64,000 nt of DNA, from assembly GCF_910594005.1 (NCBI RefSeq), contig NC_057848.1, positions 48,439,616 to 48,503,615 of the forward strand, written 5' to 3'. The notes under the pieces were generated by a model that was given only the letters and a program-made list of their open reading frames with translations, did no database searches and was not told where the DNA came from. Both the position numbers and the translations under genes were made by a program. Shown here piece after piece: positions 35,218-47,928 of the stretch (positions are counted from its first letter, which is position 1; every line of letters begins with the position of its first letter). This stretch comes from Cervus elaphus. Taxonomy: Eukaryota; Chordata; Mammalia; Artiodactyla; Cervidae.

Positions 35218-36841
35218 ATTAACCTGTGAAAAGCCCTAACCTAAGGCACTGCCAGCCTGTTCAGAACCTGAACCTGAGCGGCTTAGACCTGGGAACTGCA
35301 TGCAACTCAGGGCTCACTCCCTGTAGAGCAACCTGAAGCCTGAGCAGTGTAGATGGGGAAAGCACACACGCTGTGAGCAGGGTCAAACCTAGTGTGACCG
35401 AAACACTGTGAGCGCTCCCCACACATGCCAGTGATATTTGTTTGCAGTGTTTCTCCCTCCCCACAGCACGACTGAACAAGTGAACCTAAACAAGAGACCA
35501 CCTCCACCCCCTTGTGTCAGGGCGGATATTAGACACTGAAGAGACCTGCAAACAGAAGCCACATAAAGAGAACAGCTTTAGAAGTGACAGGTGCAACAGG
35601 TTAAAATCCCTGTGGTTAACACCGACTACACTGGAAGGGGCCAAAAATATTGAGAAGTATAAGCTGGAACAAGGAACTATCTGAAACTGAACTGAAACCA
35701 CACTGCCTGCAACAGCTCCAGAGAAATTCATAGATATATTTTTACTCTTATTATTTTTTTAATTAAAATTTGTTTCTTTTTTTAAGTCCTCTATTACTCC
35801 TTTAATATTCATTTTTATAACCTACTATTACCTTGCAAAAAAAGGACCCTATTTTTAAAGCAAACTTCATATATATTTCTTATACTTTTTGTGTTTTTTT
35901 TAAATATTGTATTTTTAAGAGTCTAATCTCTACTCTAGATTTTTAATCTTCAGTTTTTAGTATTTGATATCAATTTTGTACATTTGAGAATCCAATCTTC
36001 AGTACCCATTTTTACTCAGGAGTGTGATTACTGGCTTGATTACTCTCTCCCCCTTTTGACTCTCCTTTTTCTCCCCCAGGAAACCTCTATTTCCTCCCTC
36101 CCCCTTCTCTTCTCAACCCAATTCTGTGAATCTCTGTGGGTTTTCTGGGCTGTGGAGAACACTTAGGGAACAGAGTACTGCCTAGATCTGTCTCTCTCCT
36201 CTTGAGTCCCCCCTTTTCTCCTCCTGCTCACCTCTATCTCCTTCCTCTCTCTCCTCTTCTTCATGTAACTTGTGAACCTCTCTGGGTGTCCCTCACTGTG
36301 TAGAATCTTTTCAACATTAACCTAGAAGTTTTATTATCAGTGCTGTATGGATGGAGAAGTCTTGAGGCTACTGCAAGAATAAGACTGAAAACCAGAGGCA
36401 GGAGGCTTGAGCCCAAAACCTGAGAACACCAGAGAACTCCTGACTACAGGGAACATTAATTAATAAGAGATCAACGAAAAGCCTCCATACCTACACTGAA
36501 ACCAACCACCACCCAAGAGCCAATAAGTTCCAGAGCAAGACATACCATGCAAATTCTTCAGCAACTGGAACATAGCCCTGAGCGTCAATATACAGGCTGC
36601 CCAAAGTCACACCAAACCCATAGACCCATCTCAAAAAACTCACTACTGGACACTCCATTGCACTCCAGAGAGAAGAAATCCAGCTCCATCCAACAGAACA
36701 CCAATGCAAGCTTCCCTAACCAGGAAACCTTGACAGGATAATTGTCTAACCCCACCCACTGGGAGGAACCTCTGCAATAAAAAGGAACCACAGACCACCA
36801 GAATACAGAAAGGCCACCCCAAACACAGGAATCTAAATAAG

Positions 36842-37735
36842 ATGGAAAGGCAGAGAAACCAAACAAAAGAGGAGGAGATAGGGAATCTACCTGAAAAAGG
36901 ATATAGAATAATGAAAATAAAAATGATCCAAAATCTTGAAAACAAAATGGAGTTACAGATAAATAGCCTGGAGACAAGGATTGAGAAGATGCAAGAAATG
37001 TTTAACAAGGACCTAGAAGAAATAAAAAAGAGTCAATTAATAATGAATAATGCAATAAATGAAATTAAAAACACTATGGAGGGAACCAACTTGGAATAAT
37101 GGAGGCAGAAGATAGGATAAGTTAGGTAGAAGATAAAATGGTGGAAATAAATGAAGCAGAGAGGAAAAAAGAAAAAAGAATCAAAAGAAATGAGGACAAC
37201 CTGAGGTACCTCTGGGACAATGTGAAATGCCCCAACATTCAAATCATAGGAGTCCCAGAAGAAGAAGACAAAAAGAAAGGCCATGAGAAAACACTATAGG
37301 AGATAATAGTTGAAAACTTCCCTAAAATGGGGAAGGAAATAGTCACACAAGTCCAAGATACCCAGAGAGTCCCAAACAGGATAAACCCAAGGTGAAACAC
37401 CCCAAGACACATACTAATCAAATTAACAAAGATCAAACACAAAGAACAAATATCAAAAGCAGCAAGGGAGAAACAACAAATAACACACAAGGGGATTCCC
37501 ATAAGGATAACAGCTGATCTTTCAATAGAAACTCTTCAGGCCAGAAGGGAATGGCAAGACTTACTTAAAGTAATGAAAGAAAATAACCTACAGCCCAGAT
37601 TACTCTACCCAACAAGGATCTCATTCAGATATGAAGGAGAATTCAAAAGCTTTACAGACAAAAGCTGAGAGAATTCAGCACCACCAAACCAGCTCTGCAA
37701 AAAATGCTAAAGGATCTTCTCTAGACAGGAAACAC
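36842..37735 (+). pseudogene. L1 ORF1 remnant
   Basis: L1 ORF1 codes for a trimeric RNA-binding protein that coats L1 RNA. Here an ATG at 36842 opens 85 codons with the family's N-terminal coiled coil (LENKMELQINSLETRIEKM and heptads after it) and stops at 37097-37099, where the family continues. The rest of ORF1 can be followed in other frames to about 37735: the RRM-like middle part (PNIQIIGVPEEED in translation of about 37231-37270) and the C-terminal domain (SIETLQARREWQD near 37527). Frameshifts and stops make it non-functional. Confidence 0.85.
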
Positions 37736-37775
37736 AGAAAGGGTGTATAAACTCGAACCCAAAACAACAAAGTAA

Positions 37776-40700
37776 ATGGCAATGGGAACATACTTATCAA
37801 TAATTACCTTAAAAGTAAATGGGTTGAATGCACCAACCAAAAGACAAAGATTGGCTGAATGGATACAAAAACAAGATCCCTATATATGCTGTCTACAAGA
37901 GACCCACCTGAAAACAAGGGACACATACAGACTGAAAGTGCAAAGCTGGAAAAAATATTTCATGTGAACAGAGACCAAAAGAAAGCAGGGGTCACAATAC
38001 TCATCTCATGTAAAATAGACTTTAAAATGAAGGCTGTGAAAAGAGACAAAGAAGGACACTACATAATGATCAAAGGATCAATCCAAGAAGAAGACATAAC
38101 AATTATAAATATATATGCACCAAACATAGGTGCTTTCTCATACTCTTCATGGGGTTCTCAAGGGAAGAATACTGAAGTGGTTTCCCATTCCCTTCTCCAG
38201 TGGACCACATTCTGTCAGACCTCTCTACCATGACGTGACCATTTTGGACTGTGAGAGTTGGACTGTGAAGAAAGCTGAGCACCGAAAAATTGATGCTTTT
38301 GAACTGCAGTGTTGGAGAAGACTTTTGAGAATCCCTTGGACTGCAAGAAGATCCAACCAGTCCATCCTAAAGGAGATCAGTCCTGGGTGTTCATTGGAAA
38401 GACTGATGCTGAAGCTGAAACTCCAGTACTTTGGCTACCTCATGTGAAGAGTTGACTCATTGGAAAAGACCCTGATGCTTGGAGGGATTGGGGGCAGGAG
38501 GAGGAGGGGATGACAGAGGATGAGATGGCTGGATGGCATCACCGACTTGATGGGCATGAGTTTGAGTAAGCTCCAGGAGTTGGTGATGGACAGAGAGGCC
38601 TGGCGTGCTGCAATTCATGGGGTCACAAAGAGTCGGACATGACTGAGCGACTGAACTGAACTGAACTGAACTGAACATAGGAACACCACAATATGTAAGG
38701 CAAATGCTAACAAGTATGAAAGGGGAAATAAACAATAACACAATAATAGTGGGACACTTTAATACCCCACTCACACCTATGGATAGATCAACTAAACAGA
38801 AAATTAACAAGGAAACACAAACTTTAAATGACACAATGGACCTGCTAAGCCTAATTGATATCATTAGGACATTTCACCACAAAACAATCAATTCACCTTT
38901 TTCTCAAGTGCACACGGAACATTCTCCAGAATAGATCACATCCTGGGCCATAAATCTGGTCTTGGTAAATTCAAAAAAACTGAAATCAATCCAGTCATCT
39001 TTTCTGACCACAATGCAGTAAGATTAGATCTCAATTATAGGAAAAAAACTATTAAAAATTCCAACATATGGAGGCTAAATAACATGCTGCTGAGTAACCA
39101 ACAAATCATAGAAGAAATCAAAAAAGAAATCAAAATATGCATAGAAATGAATGAAAATGAAAATACAACAACCCAAAACCCATGGGACACTGTAAAAGCA
39201 GTGCTAAGGGGAAGATTCATAGAAATACAGTCTTACCTCAAGAAACAAGAAAAAAGTCAAATAAATAACCTAACTCTACACTTAAAGCAACTAGAGAAGG
39301 AAGAAATGATGAACCCCAGGGTTAGTAGAAGGAAAGAAATCTTAAAAATAAGGGCACAAATAAATGCAAATGAAACAAAAGAGACCATAGCAAAAAATCA
39401 ACAAAGCTAAAAGCTAGTTTTTTGAAAAGATAAATAAAACTGACAAACCATTATCCAGATTCATCAAGAAACAAAGGGAGAAGAATCAAATCAACAAAAT
39501 TAAAAATGAAAATGGAGATTTCACAAGACAACACAGAAATACAAAGGATCATAAGAGACTACTACCAGCAGCTATATGCCAATAAAATGGACAACTTGGA
39601 AGAAATGGACAAATTCTTAGAAATGTATAACATTCCAAAACTGAACCAGGAAGAAATAAAAGATCTTAACAGATCCATCACAAGTACAGAAATCGAAACT
39701 AATCAGAAATCTACCAGCAAACAAAAGCCCAGGACCAGATAGCTTCACAGCTGAATTCTACCAAAAATTTAGAGAAGAGCTAACACCTATTTTACTCAAA
39801 CTCTTCCAGAAAATTGCAGAAGAAGGTAAACTTCCAAACTCATTCTATGAGGCCACCATAACCCTAACACCAAAACCAGATGCCACAAAAAAGAAAACTA
39901 CAGGCCAATATCACAGATGAACATAGATGCAAAAATCCTTAACAAAATTCTAGGAAACAGAATCTAACATCATATTGGAAAGAACCAAGTGGGCTTTATC
40001 CCAGGGTTGCAAGGATTCTTTAATATGCACAAATCAATCAATGTAATAACCACATTAACAAATTGAAAGATAAAAACCATATGATTATCTCAATAGATGC
40101 AGAAAATGCCTTTGGCAAAATTCAACATCCATTTATGATTAAAACTCTCCAGAAAGCAGGCATAGAAGGAACATACCTCAACATAATAAAAGCTATATAT
40201 GACAAACCCACAGCAAGCTTTACCATCAATGGTGAAAAATTGAAAGCATTTCCCCTGAAATCAGGAACAAGACAAGGGTGCCCACTCTCACCACTACTAT
40301 TCAACATAGTGTTGGAAGTTTTGACCACAGCAATCAGAGCAGAAAAAGAAGTAAAAGGAATCTAGATTGGAAAAGAAGAAGTGAAACTCTCGCTGTTTAG
40401 AGATGACATGATCCTCTAAATAGAAAACCCTAAAGACTCTACCAGAAAATTACTAGAGCTAATCAATGAATACAGTAATGTTGCAGGATATAAAATTAAC
40501 ACACAGAAATCCCTTGCATTCATATACACTAACAATGAGAAAATAGAAAGAGAAATTAAGGAAACAATTCCATTCACCATTGCAACAAAAAGAATAAAAT
40601 AATTAGGAATATATCTACCTAAAGAAACAAAAGACCTATCTATAGAAAACTATAAAACACTGATGAGAGAAATCAAAGAGGACACAAATAGATGGAGAAA

Positions 40701-42043
40701 TATACTGTGTTCATGGATTGGAAGAATCAATATTGTCAAAATGGCTATACTACCCAAAGCAATCTATAGATTCAATGCAATCCCTATCAAACTACCAACG
40801 GTATTTTTCACAGAACTAGAACAAATAATTTCACAATTTGTGTGGAAATACAAAAAACTTCGAATAGCCAAAGCAATCTTGAGAAAGAAGAATGGAACTG
40901 GAGGAATCAACCTGCCTGACTCCAGGCTCTAATATAAAGCCACAGTCATCAAGACAGTATGGTACTGGCACAAAGATAGAAATATAGATCAGTGGAACAA
41001 AATAGAAAACCCAGAGATAAATCTATGCACCTATGGACACCTTATCTTCAAGAAAGGAGGCAAGAGTGTACAATGGAAGAAAAAACCTCTTTAACAAGTG
41101 GTGCTAGGAAAACTGGTCAGCCACTTGTAAAAGAATGAAACTAGAACACTTTCTAACACCATACACAAAAATAAACTCAAAACGGATTAAAGATCTAAAT
41201 GTAAGACCAGAAACTATAAAACTCCTAGAGGAAAACATAGGCAAAACACTCTTTGACATAAATCACAGCAGGATCCTCTATGACCCACCTCCCAGAGTAT
41301 TGGAAATAAAATAAAAAATAAACAAATGGGACCTAATGAAACCCAAAGGATTTTGCACAACAAAGGAAACTATGAGCAAGGTGAAAAGGCAGCCTTGAGA
41401 ATGGGAGAAAATAATAGCAAATGAGGCAACAGACAAAGGATTCATCTCAAAAATGTACAAGCAACTCCTGCAGCTCAATTCCAGAAAAATAAATGACCCA
41501 ATCAAAAAATGGGCTGAAGAACTAGACAGACATTTCTCCAAAGAAGACATACAGATGGCTAACAAACACATGAAAAGATACTCAACGTCACTCATTATTA
41601 GAGAAATGCAAATCAAAACCCCAATGAGTATCATTTCATGCCAATCAGAATGGCTGCTATCCCAAAGTCTACAAGTAATAAATGCTAGAGAGGGTGTGGA
41701 GAAAAGGGAACACTCTTACACTATTGGTGGGAATGCAAACTAGCACAGCCACTATGGAGAACAGTGTGGAGGTTCCTTAAAAAACTGGAAATAGAACTGC
41801 CATATGACCCAGCAATGCACCAGAACTGAAAGAGACACGTGTACCCCAGTGTTCATCACAGGACTGTTTATAATAGCCAGGACATGGAAGCAACCTAGAT
41901 GTCCATCAGCAGACGAATGGATAAGAAAGCTGTGGTTTATATACACAATGGAATATTACTCAGCCATTAAAAAGAATACATTTGAATCAGTTCTAATGAG
42001 GTCGATGAAACTGGAGCCCATTATACAGAGTGAAGTAAGCTAG
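37776..42043 (+). pseudogene. L1 ORF2 remnant (endonuclease / reverse transcriptase)
   Basis: ORF2p nicks DNA at TT/AAAA-like sites and copies L1 RNA there. The frame starts at 37776 with the endonuclease motifs NGLNAPTKRQRLAEW and CCLQETHL, and shifts after about 63 codons. The endonuclease domain is then cut by a BovB at 38131-38673. RT domain blocks follow in pieces: MIISIDAENAFGKIQHPF near 40075, SGTRQGCPLSPLLFNIVLE near 40260. The catalytic motif normally read FADD is FRDD here (40396-40407), with a stop two residues later (40417-40419). The C-terminal region (WKQPRCPSADEW, YTMEYYSAIKKN) ends at a stop near 42041. Confidence 0.9.
38131..38673 (+). mobile_element. BovB with inverted 5' piece, inside L1 ORF2
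   Basis: The right part (about 38245-38673) is an ordinary plus-strand BovB 3' end finishing 'ctgaactgaactgaactg'. The left part (about 38134-38240, 'ttctcatactcttcatgggg' to 'acctctctaccatgac') is the reverse complement of the BovB 5' region, matching about 55370-55480 of the near full-length copy. The L1 ORF2 text reads through when it is removed, and aacatagg is present on both sides (38123-38130 and 38674-38681). Confidence 0.9.
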
Positions 42044-42461
42044 GAAAAAAAACACCCATACAGTATACTAACACATAGATATGGAATTTAGAAAGATGGT
42101 AACGATAACCCTATATGCAAGACAGAAAAAGAGACACAGATGTATAGAGCAGACTTTTGGACTCTGTGGGAGAAGGTGAGGGTGGGATGATCTGAGAGAA
42201 TAGCATTAAAACATGTATATTATCAATTGTGAAACAGATCGCCAGTCCAGGTTTGATGCATGAGACAAGTGCTCAGGGCTGGTGTGCTAGGATGACCCAG
42301 AGGGATGGGAGGGGGAGTTGGGTTGGAGGGAGTTCCAGGATGGGGAACACATGTAAATCCAAGGCTGATTCATATCAATGTATGGCAAAAGCCACTACTA
42401 TATTGTAAAGTAATCAGCCTCCAACTAATATAAATAAATGAAAAAAAAAAAAGAAACGTCA

Positions 42462-43270
42462 AATGAGTTTTACTGCAGTTGATGCCAAGTAGCATCCTGT
42501 TTGTTGTTGAAATATTATCTTCTATTTAAAATATACACATGACTGAATAAAGTGAACTTTATTCCTCATAGAGATATCTTTACTTGAAATGACTGCATTT
42601 TGGAAAATTTAAAAAGTAATATGATACAGTCACAGGATTATTTTGAAAGATTCTTAAGTAAAATAATAAAGTATGCACATTAGAATTAGTGTTTTAGATT
42701 ACAGTTATACATTTAATAAGTATAAACCACACTCTATGTGTAGAAAATATATTCTAAATAAAGGTTAAAGTGCAACTTGCTTTACAATAAGCTGTTATAA
42801 AAAAAAATACAGGTTTAAAAGAAATAGAGTAGGAAATTAACAAATAATCACAATTATGTTTCAAATGAACATTAATATTTCACTAAAAGTACAGGGTGAT
42901 AATTAACAATCTCAGCTTCTGGTGTATGGTGTTTCTGTGTATATCTCATTTTCAAAACAGATAATATTTAGATAGTGGGTTGTAAAAGACCTATTTCTTA
43001 TTTTTAAGAGAAAACTGCTCTTTGATGTCACTTTACTGGTATACCAAGCTGTTCTATCTCGGTGTTACTATAAAAAATGCTTTTGAATTTAAGTCTAGTA
43101 GAACGCATGCAGTGTACTATTTGTACTACCAAAGGATTCCTTCATGGATGACAGAACTTAGAGGTGAAGTTTCCATAACATGAATCAAATCACAAAATAT
43201 AATTTGAGCAGAAACATAAATACCACTATTTGACATAAAGAAGAATGTTTACACAATCCAATAATGAGAA
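42462..43270. other. Unassigned AT-rich stretch
   Basis: No gene or repeat family recognised. Confidence 0.4.
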
Positions 43271-43272
43271 CT

Positions 43273-43497
43273 ATAGCATAAAGTAGAGTAGGCAAATTTT
43301 TTCTATGAAGGACCAGATACTAAATATTTAAGGGTTTGTAGGCCATTTGGTCTTAATAACAGCTACTCAGCTCTGCCATTGTACAGTGAAAGTAGGCCTA
43401 CATAATATGAATAAGTGTAGTCATATTTGAATAGCATTTTAATAAAAACAAGTAGTAAGTCAATTTGAAGCTGGGCCATAGTTTGCTAACTTCTGTG
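43273..43497 (+). mobile_element. hAT-Charlie-type DNA transposon (MER1/MER3-like)
   Basis: 'taggcaaattttttctatga', 'ggaccagatactaaatattt', 'gtttgtaggccatttggtct' and 'ctactcagctctgccattgt', ending in 'gggccatagtttgctaactt'. The two ends are near-inverted copies (..ggcaaa / tttgct..), as in the well-known non-autonomous element of this type. The family name is not certain. Confidence 0.55.
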
Positions 43498-44924
43498 GAT
43501 TCTGTCTCCTAAGCCCCCTAACTAAAGTATGGGATGCTAATAAATAAATTAGAGAATAGATGAATGAAAGAATGAATAAATAAATGAATTGAAATAGATG
43601 AAAATAAAAGGATACTTAGTTAAGACACTCTGTTGTGAAGTTGGTTGGTTAAAATAGGCAAAGTTTAGGTGTTTGATTCTTATTAAAAAGAACATGACAG
43701 CCACACATTTTGATCCTAGAAAAGTCTAATTTAGCATAGTACTTTTGAAATCTCCTTTAATTCCATAGGAATTAAAATAATATTCCTATTATTATTCCTA
43801 TTATTCCTAATAATATAGAATATCTATATTCTATCAGTCAAGATGAAGCTTTCGTAGAAGTGACACCAGCAGGATGGCAGAATAGTAAGCAACAGACCTT
43901 CCTTCTTTTCACAGAGACACCAATCAATAATACATGGACCAGTGTCCTTTTTGAGAAGGTTAAGTGGCTTCTTAACCCAGGTGAGTGTGAAACTGGCCAC
44001 GCTGAAGTCAATAGGAAAATTCATGTCACCTCCTCATGATACTCTCTTTCCCTGGCACAGTGCCATCTTATTGGGAGGAAAATTTCAGCTTCTGTCTTCT
44101 CCCTGGGAAGGAAAAGAGGAATCATATGTCCAACATTCTGACATTTCAGGGGACTGCCTAAAGTAATAGCTCCTGTCTCACCTTCTTAGAGCACTGATAC
44201 AATCCATTATGCTTTAGACACTTGGAGGCCACTGAGACTTTAAAAAAATCTGGGAAACATGTTGCTGCTCCAGAGGACCTGCAGTGCAGAAGACAAAGGT
44301 AAACAAAGCTTAGTGGCTTCTCCCTCAGTGGGAAAGAGAAGAATGGAACTTTCTGTTTTTTTTTAAAGGGGTGACCTGAGGACAGGTATGTCTCACCTGT
44401 CTCAAAACATGAACAGGACCTGTAAGCCTGGGGCACTGAGAACAAAGAAGAGTTAGACCCTTGCTACTGCTCCAAAGGGCCTGTGGTAAATCAGACAGAG
44501 ATTAACACAGGTTGTGACCTTTCCCTTAGCAGGGAAAGAGAAGAGTGGAACAAATGAACAGTTTTCTGGCTTTTTGGAGAGCTGAATGAGGAGCTAGATT
44601 TTTGTCTCATCCAACGGAATGTAGATAGGACTGAGTATACTCTACCACCTGGGAGCCACTGGGGGAAAAGAAATGAGAGAGAAGTGGGTGGTGTGTTGCT
44701 GTTCCATGGTCCAAAGGGACAGCAGAGAGACACCAGAAGGATTCAGAGAAAACAAGCTCTTGAAAAAGAAAGTGGTAAATCCCTCTAATAAGGAATCTAC
44801 ACACAGAATGTTAGAGAAGTCACACCCACAGGAAAAGTTTGAGAGACCGCCCCCCCCGCCCAATCTCCAGTCAGAATGATCTTGCTGTATACAAAGTCAT
44901 TCTATAAAACCTGTAAAAGGTTGC

Positions 44925-45331
44925 TGCTACAAGCTGTGAATGACGCCAGGATTCGTGGCCTCTGGAGGAGAAGAATTCAATCCAGGACAAGAGACAAGGC
45001 TCAAAGCTTTTTGTGTAACAGTTTTATTAGAGTATAAAAGAGATAGAGAAAGCTTTTGACATAGACATCAGAAGGGGACAGAAAGTGTCCCATTGCTAGT
45101 TTTTAGCAAGAGTTATATACCTATTAACAAGCTGCTAATTAGAGAAGGGAAATGCCTCAAAACTTAACCAGGCCCCTCACCCACAACATGAATATTGAGA
45201 TAGTATTGACACAAGGTGCGTCATCCCTGGCCATAAAACAATTGACATGAATCTTGAAGAAAAGCAGATTTCCAAGCAAATAGGCCGTTCATTATCATAG
45301 TTTAAGAAAACATTTCCATAAGAAAAATGCA
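44925..45331 (-). mobile_element. Probable solitary LTR of a ruminant ERV
   Basis: On the minus strand the segment runs TG...CA and has a polyadenylation signal (AATAAA, reverse of 45023-45028) followed by 'ctgttacacaaaaagcttt', a layout seen in ruminant class II LTRs. Near its 3' end is 'gaattcttctcctccagagg'. No gag, pol or env sequence adjoins it, so it appears solitary. The target-site repeat is not convincing (ggttgc / ggttag). Confidence 0.5.
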
Positions 45332-45343
45332 GTGGTTAGCTCA

Positions 45344-46455
45344 GTTCAGTCACTCAGTCCGGTCCCACTCTTTGCCTGTGGAACTGCAGCACACCAGGCT
45401 TCCCTGTCCATCACCAACTCCTGGAACTTGCTCAAACTCATGTCCATCGAGTCGGTGATGCCATCCAACCATCTCTTCCTCTGTTGTCCCCTTCTCCTCC
45501 TGCCTTCAATCTTTCCCAGCATCTGGGTCTTTTCCAATGAGTCAGATCTTCACATCAAGTGGTCAAAGTATTGGAGCTTCAGCTCCAGCATCAGTCCTTC
45601 CAATGAATATTCAAGGCTGATTTCCTTTAGGATTGACTGGTTTGATCTCCTTGCAGTCCAAGGGACTCTAGGAGTCTTCTCCAACACCACAGTTCAAAAG
45701 CATCAATTCTTTGGTGCTCAGCTTTCTTTATAGTCCAACTCTCACATCAATACATGACTATTGGAAAAACCGTTGCTTTGACTAGATGGACCTTTGTTGA
45801 CAAAGTAATGTCTCTGCTTTTTAATATGCTGTCTAGGTTGGTCATAGCTTTTCTTCCAAGGAGCAAGTGTCTTTTAATTTCATGGCTGCAATCACCATCT
45901 GCAGCCCAAGAAAATAAAGTGTGTCACTGTTTCCATTGTTTCCCCATCTATTTGCCATGAAGTGACGAGACTGGATGCCATGACCTTCGTTTTATGAATG
46001 TTGAGTTTTCAGCCAGCTTTTTAATGCTCCTTTTTCACTTTCACTAAGAGGCTTTTTAGTTCTTCTTTGCTTTCTGCCATAAGATTGATGTCATCTGCAT
46101 ATCTGAGGTTATTGATATTTCTCCCGGCAGTCTTCTTTCCAGCTTGTGCTTCATCCAGTCTGGCATTTCACATTATGTACTCTGCATATAAGTTAAATAA
46201 GCAGGGTGACAATATACAGCCTTGATGTACTCTTATCCCAATTTGGAACCAGTCTGTTGTTCCACGTCTGGTTCTAATCGTCGCTTCTTGACCTGCATAC
46301 AGATTTCTCAGGAGGCAGGTAAGGCGGTCTGGTATTCCCATCTCTTGAAGAATTTTCCACAGTTTGTTCTGATCTACACAGTGAAAAGCTTTGGCGTAAT
46401 GAATAAAGAAGAAATAGATGTTTTTCTGGAATTCGCTTACTTTTTCTAGGATCCA
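45344..46455 (-). mobile_element. BovB LINE, 5'-truncated, 1.1 kb
   Basis: Reverse strand from the 3' end ('cagtcactcagtccggtccc') into the RT domain, with the region coding YAKAF and CLLRNLYAGQEATIR at 46290-46410. Short target-site repeats tagctca at 45337-45343 and 46456-46462. A stop-free stretch of 174 codons crosses its edge into unrelated sequence, so that frame is not a gene. Confidence 0.92.
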
Positions 46456-46995
46456 TAGCTCAAGGTTTGAGATAAAGTTAATTTCAGGCAGAAACCAGCT
46501 GTCACCATGACAAAACAGGATCAGAAGAGAAAAGAAAAAAAAGTCTGCCACTTGCAGTTTATTTTCTCCTCCAGCTTGGGGACCTCTGGCTTCCCTACTG
46601 AGGCTGTTAATGCTCTCGCCTGTTTTTTTCAAATGTATGAATACTGACACAAAGGTACAAGGAGCACAAAGAAATAGGGAATAATTGTCCAAAGGAACAA
46701 AATAAATCTCCAGAAACTGACCCTAAAGAAATGAAGGTATTTAAATTATCTGACAAGGAATTAAAAGTAACCATCATTTGGATGACAGTGAGCTCAGGAA
46801 AACATTGTGTGAACCAAATAAGAATTTCAGCAAAGATAAAATACACAAGAAGAATGAAACAGAAATTTTAGAAGTTAAAAATGCAGTTAACTGAAAAAAA
46901 TCACAATAGGGATTCAGGAGCAGACTTGATCAAGCAGAAGAAAGAAACAGTAAACTTGAAAACAAGTCATTTAAAATTATTCAGTCAGAAATGCC

Positions 46996-47020
46996 AAAAA
47001 AAAAAAAAAAAAAAAAAAAA
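46996..47020. repeat. Poly-A run (25 A) in L1 ORF1 region
   Basis: Twenty-five A, then G and nine A. It lies within the ORF1 part of the old L1 where the family has an A/G-rich coding stretch, so it is an expanded run inside coding text and not an element tail. Confidence 0.85.
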
Positions 47021-47308
47021 GAAAAAAAAATGAATGAAAGAGTGAAGAAAGCCTAAGGGATTTATGAGACATCAAATTTTATGAGTCCCAGAAGGAGAAG
47101 AAAGAGAGAAAAGGGCAGAAAGCTTATTTAAAGAAACTGGTTGAAAACCTCTCAAATCTAGGGAAGGAACTGTACATCCAGATTCAAGAATACCTCTGGG
47201 ACCTAAAAATAGAACACACTGAGGCACAATATAATTAAATTGTTAAAATTATAAGGCAGAGAAAGACTTTTGAAAATAGCAAGAGAAGAGTGACTTAGCA
47301 TATACAAG

Positions 47309-47527
47309 TGCATGCATGCTCAGTCACTTCAGTCATGTTTGACTTTTTGTGACTGTGTGGACTGTAGCCTGCCAGACTCCTCTGTCCATGGGACTCTTAC
47401 GAATACTGGAGTGGGTTGTCATGCTTTTCTCCAGAGAATCTTCCCAACCCAGTGGTCAAACCCACTTCTCCTATGTCTCCTGCATTGCAGGTGGATTCTT
47501 TACCCACTGAGCCACCTGGGAAGCCCC
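47309..47527 (-). mobile_element. Bov-tA SINE
   Basis: Complete in reverse: BovA part ('cttcagtcatgtttgacttt' to 'gaatactggagtgggttgtc'), then the tRNA-Glu-like head ('tctcctgcattgcaggtgga', 'actgagccacctgggaagcc'). Perfect 12-bp target-site duplication agcatatacaag at 47297-47308 and 47528-47539. Confidence 0.96.
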
Positions 47528-47876
47528 AGCATATACAAGGAAACACCTATAAAACTATTAGTGAATTTTTCAGCAGAAACCTTGCAGAACAGAAGGGAGT
47601 AGGATGATGGTCTTTCAAAGTCCTGGAAGAGAAAATATGCCAACAAGAAATATTATACCTGACAAAAATTTATTTTGAAAGTGAAGAAGCTATAAAGACA
47701 TTCCTAGACAAACAAAAGTGGAGAGAATTCATTAACAGACTTGCTTTACCAAAAATTCTAAAAAGAATCCTTCAAATTGGAACAAAAATATTCTGAGAAC
47801 CAACATAAAAGCATGTGAAAGATAAAGCTCACTGGTAAAGATAAATATATAGACACATACACAAAATATTATGATA

Positions 47877-47928
47877 GTCTCCTGCATTGGCAAATGGATT
47901 CTTTACCACTGAGCCACCCAGGAAGCCC
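47877..47928 (-). mobile_element. tRNA-Glu-like SINE head only
   Basis: 'tctcctgcattggcaaatgg' to 'gccacccaggaagccc', the tRNA-like head of Bov-tA or a CHR SINE without a body. Six-base direct repeats atgata at 47871-47876 and 47929-47934. Not a functional tRNA: no complete cloverleaf can be built. Confidence 0.7.

Larger units (their letters stand above)
34638..42449 (+). mobile_element. Near full-length ruminant L1 (L1_BT-like)
   Basis: Complete layout on the plus strand: 5' UTR of about 2.2 kb (34638-36841), ORF1 remnant, ORF2 remnant, 3' UTR ('ggctgattcatatcaatgta', 'cagcctccaactaatat') and an A tail. Target-site repeats aaagaaacatgtca (34624-34637) and aaagaaacgtca (42450-42461), the second lacking two bases. 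The length includes a 0.54-kb BovB at 38131-38673. It is inactive: ORF1 stops early, ORF2 has several stops and the RT active-site motif is changed. Confidence 0.93.

Noticed and set aside
34638..42449. Possibility that this L1 is active
   Set aside because: ORF1 stops at codon 86, ORF2 has several stops, the RT motif is altered and a BovB cuts the endonuclease domain.
46168..46692. 174-codon minus-strand frame with RT-like residues
   Set aside because: It runs across the edge of a BovB (46455) into old L1 sequence. Only the part below 46455 is BovB-derived, so it is not one gene.
47470..47527. tRNA-like sequence, and similar ones at 54430, 47880, 63020 and 59100
   Set aside because: They are SINE heads. 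Each continues into a SINE body or is truncated, and none forms a complete cloverleaf.
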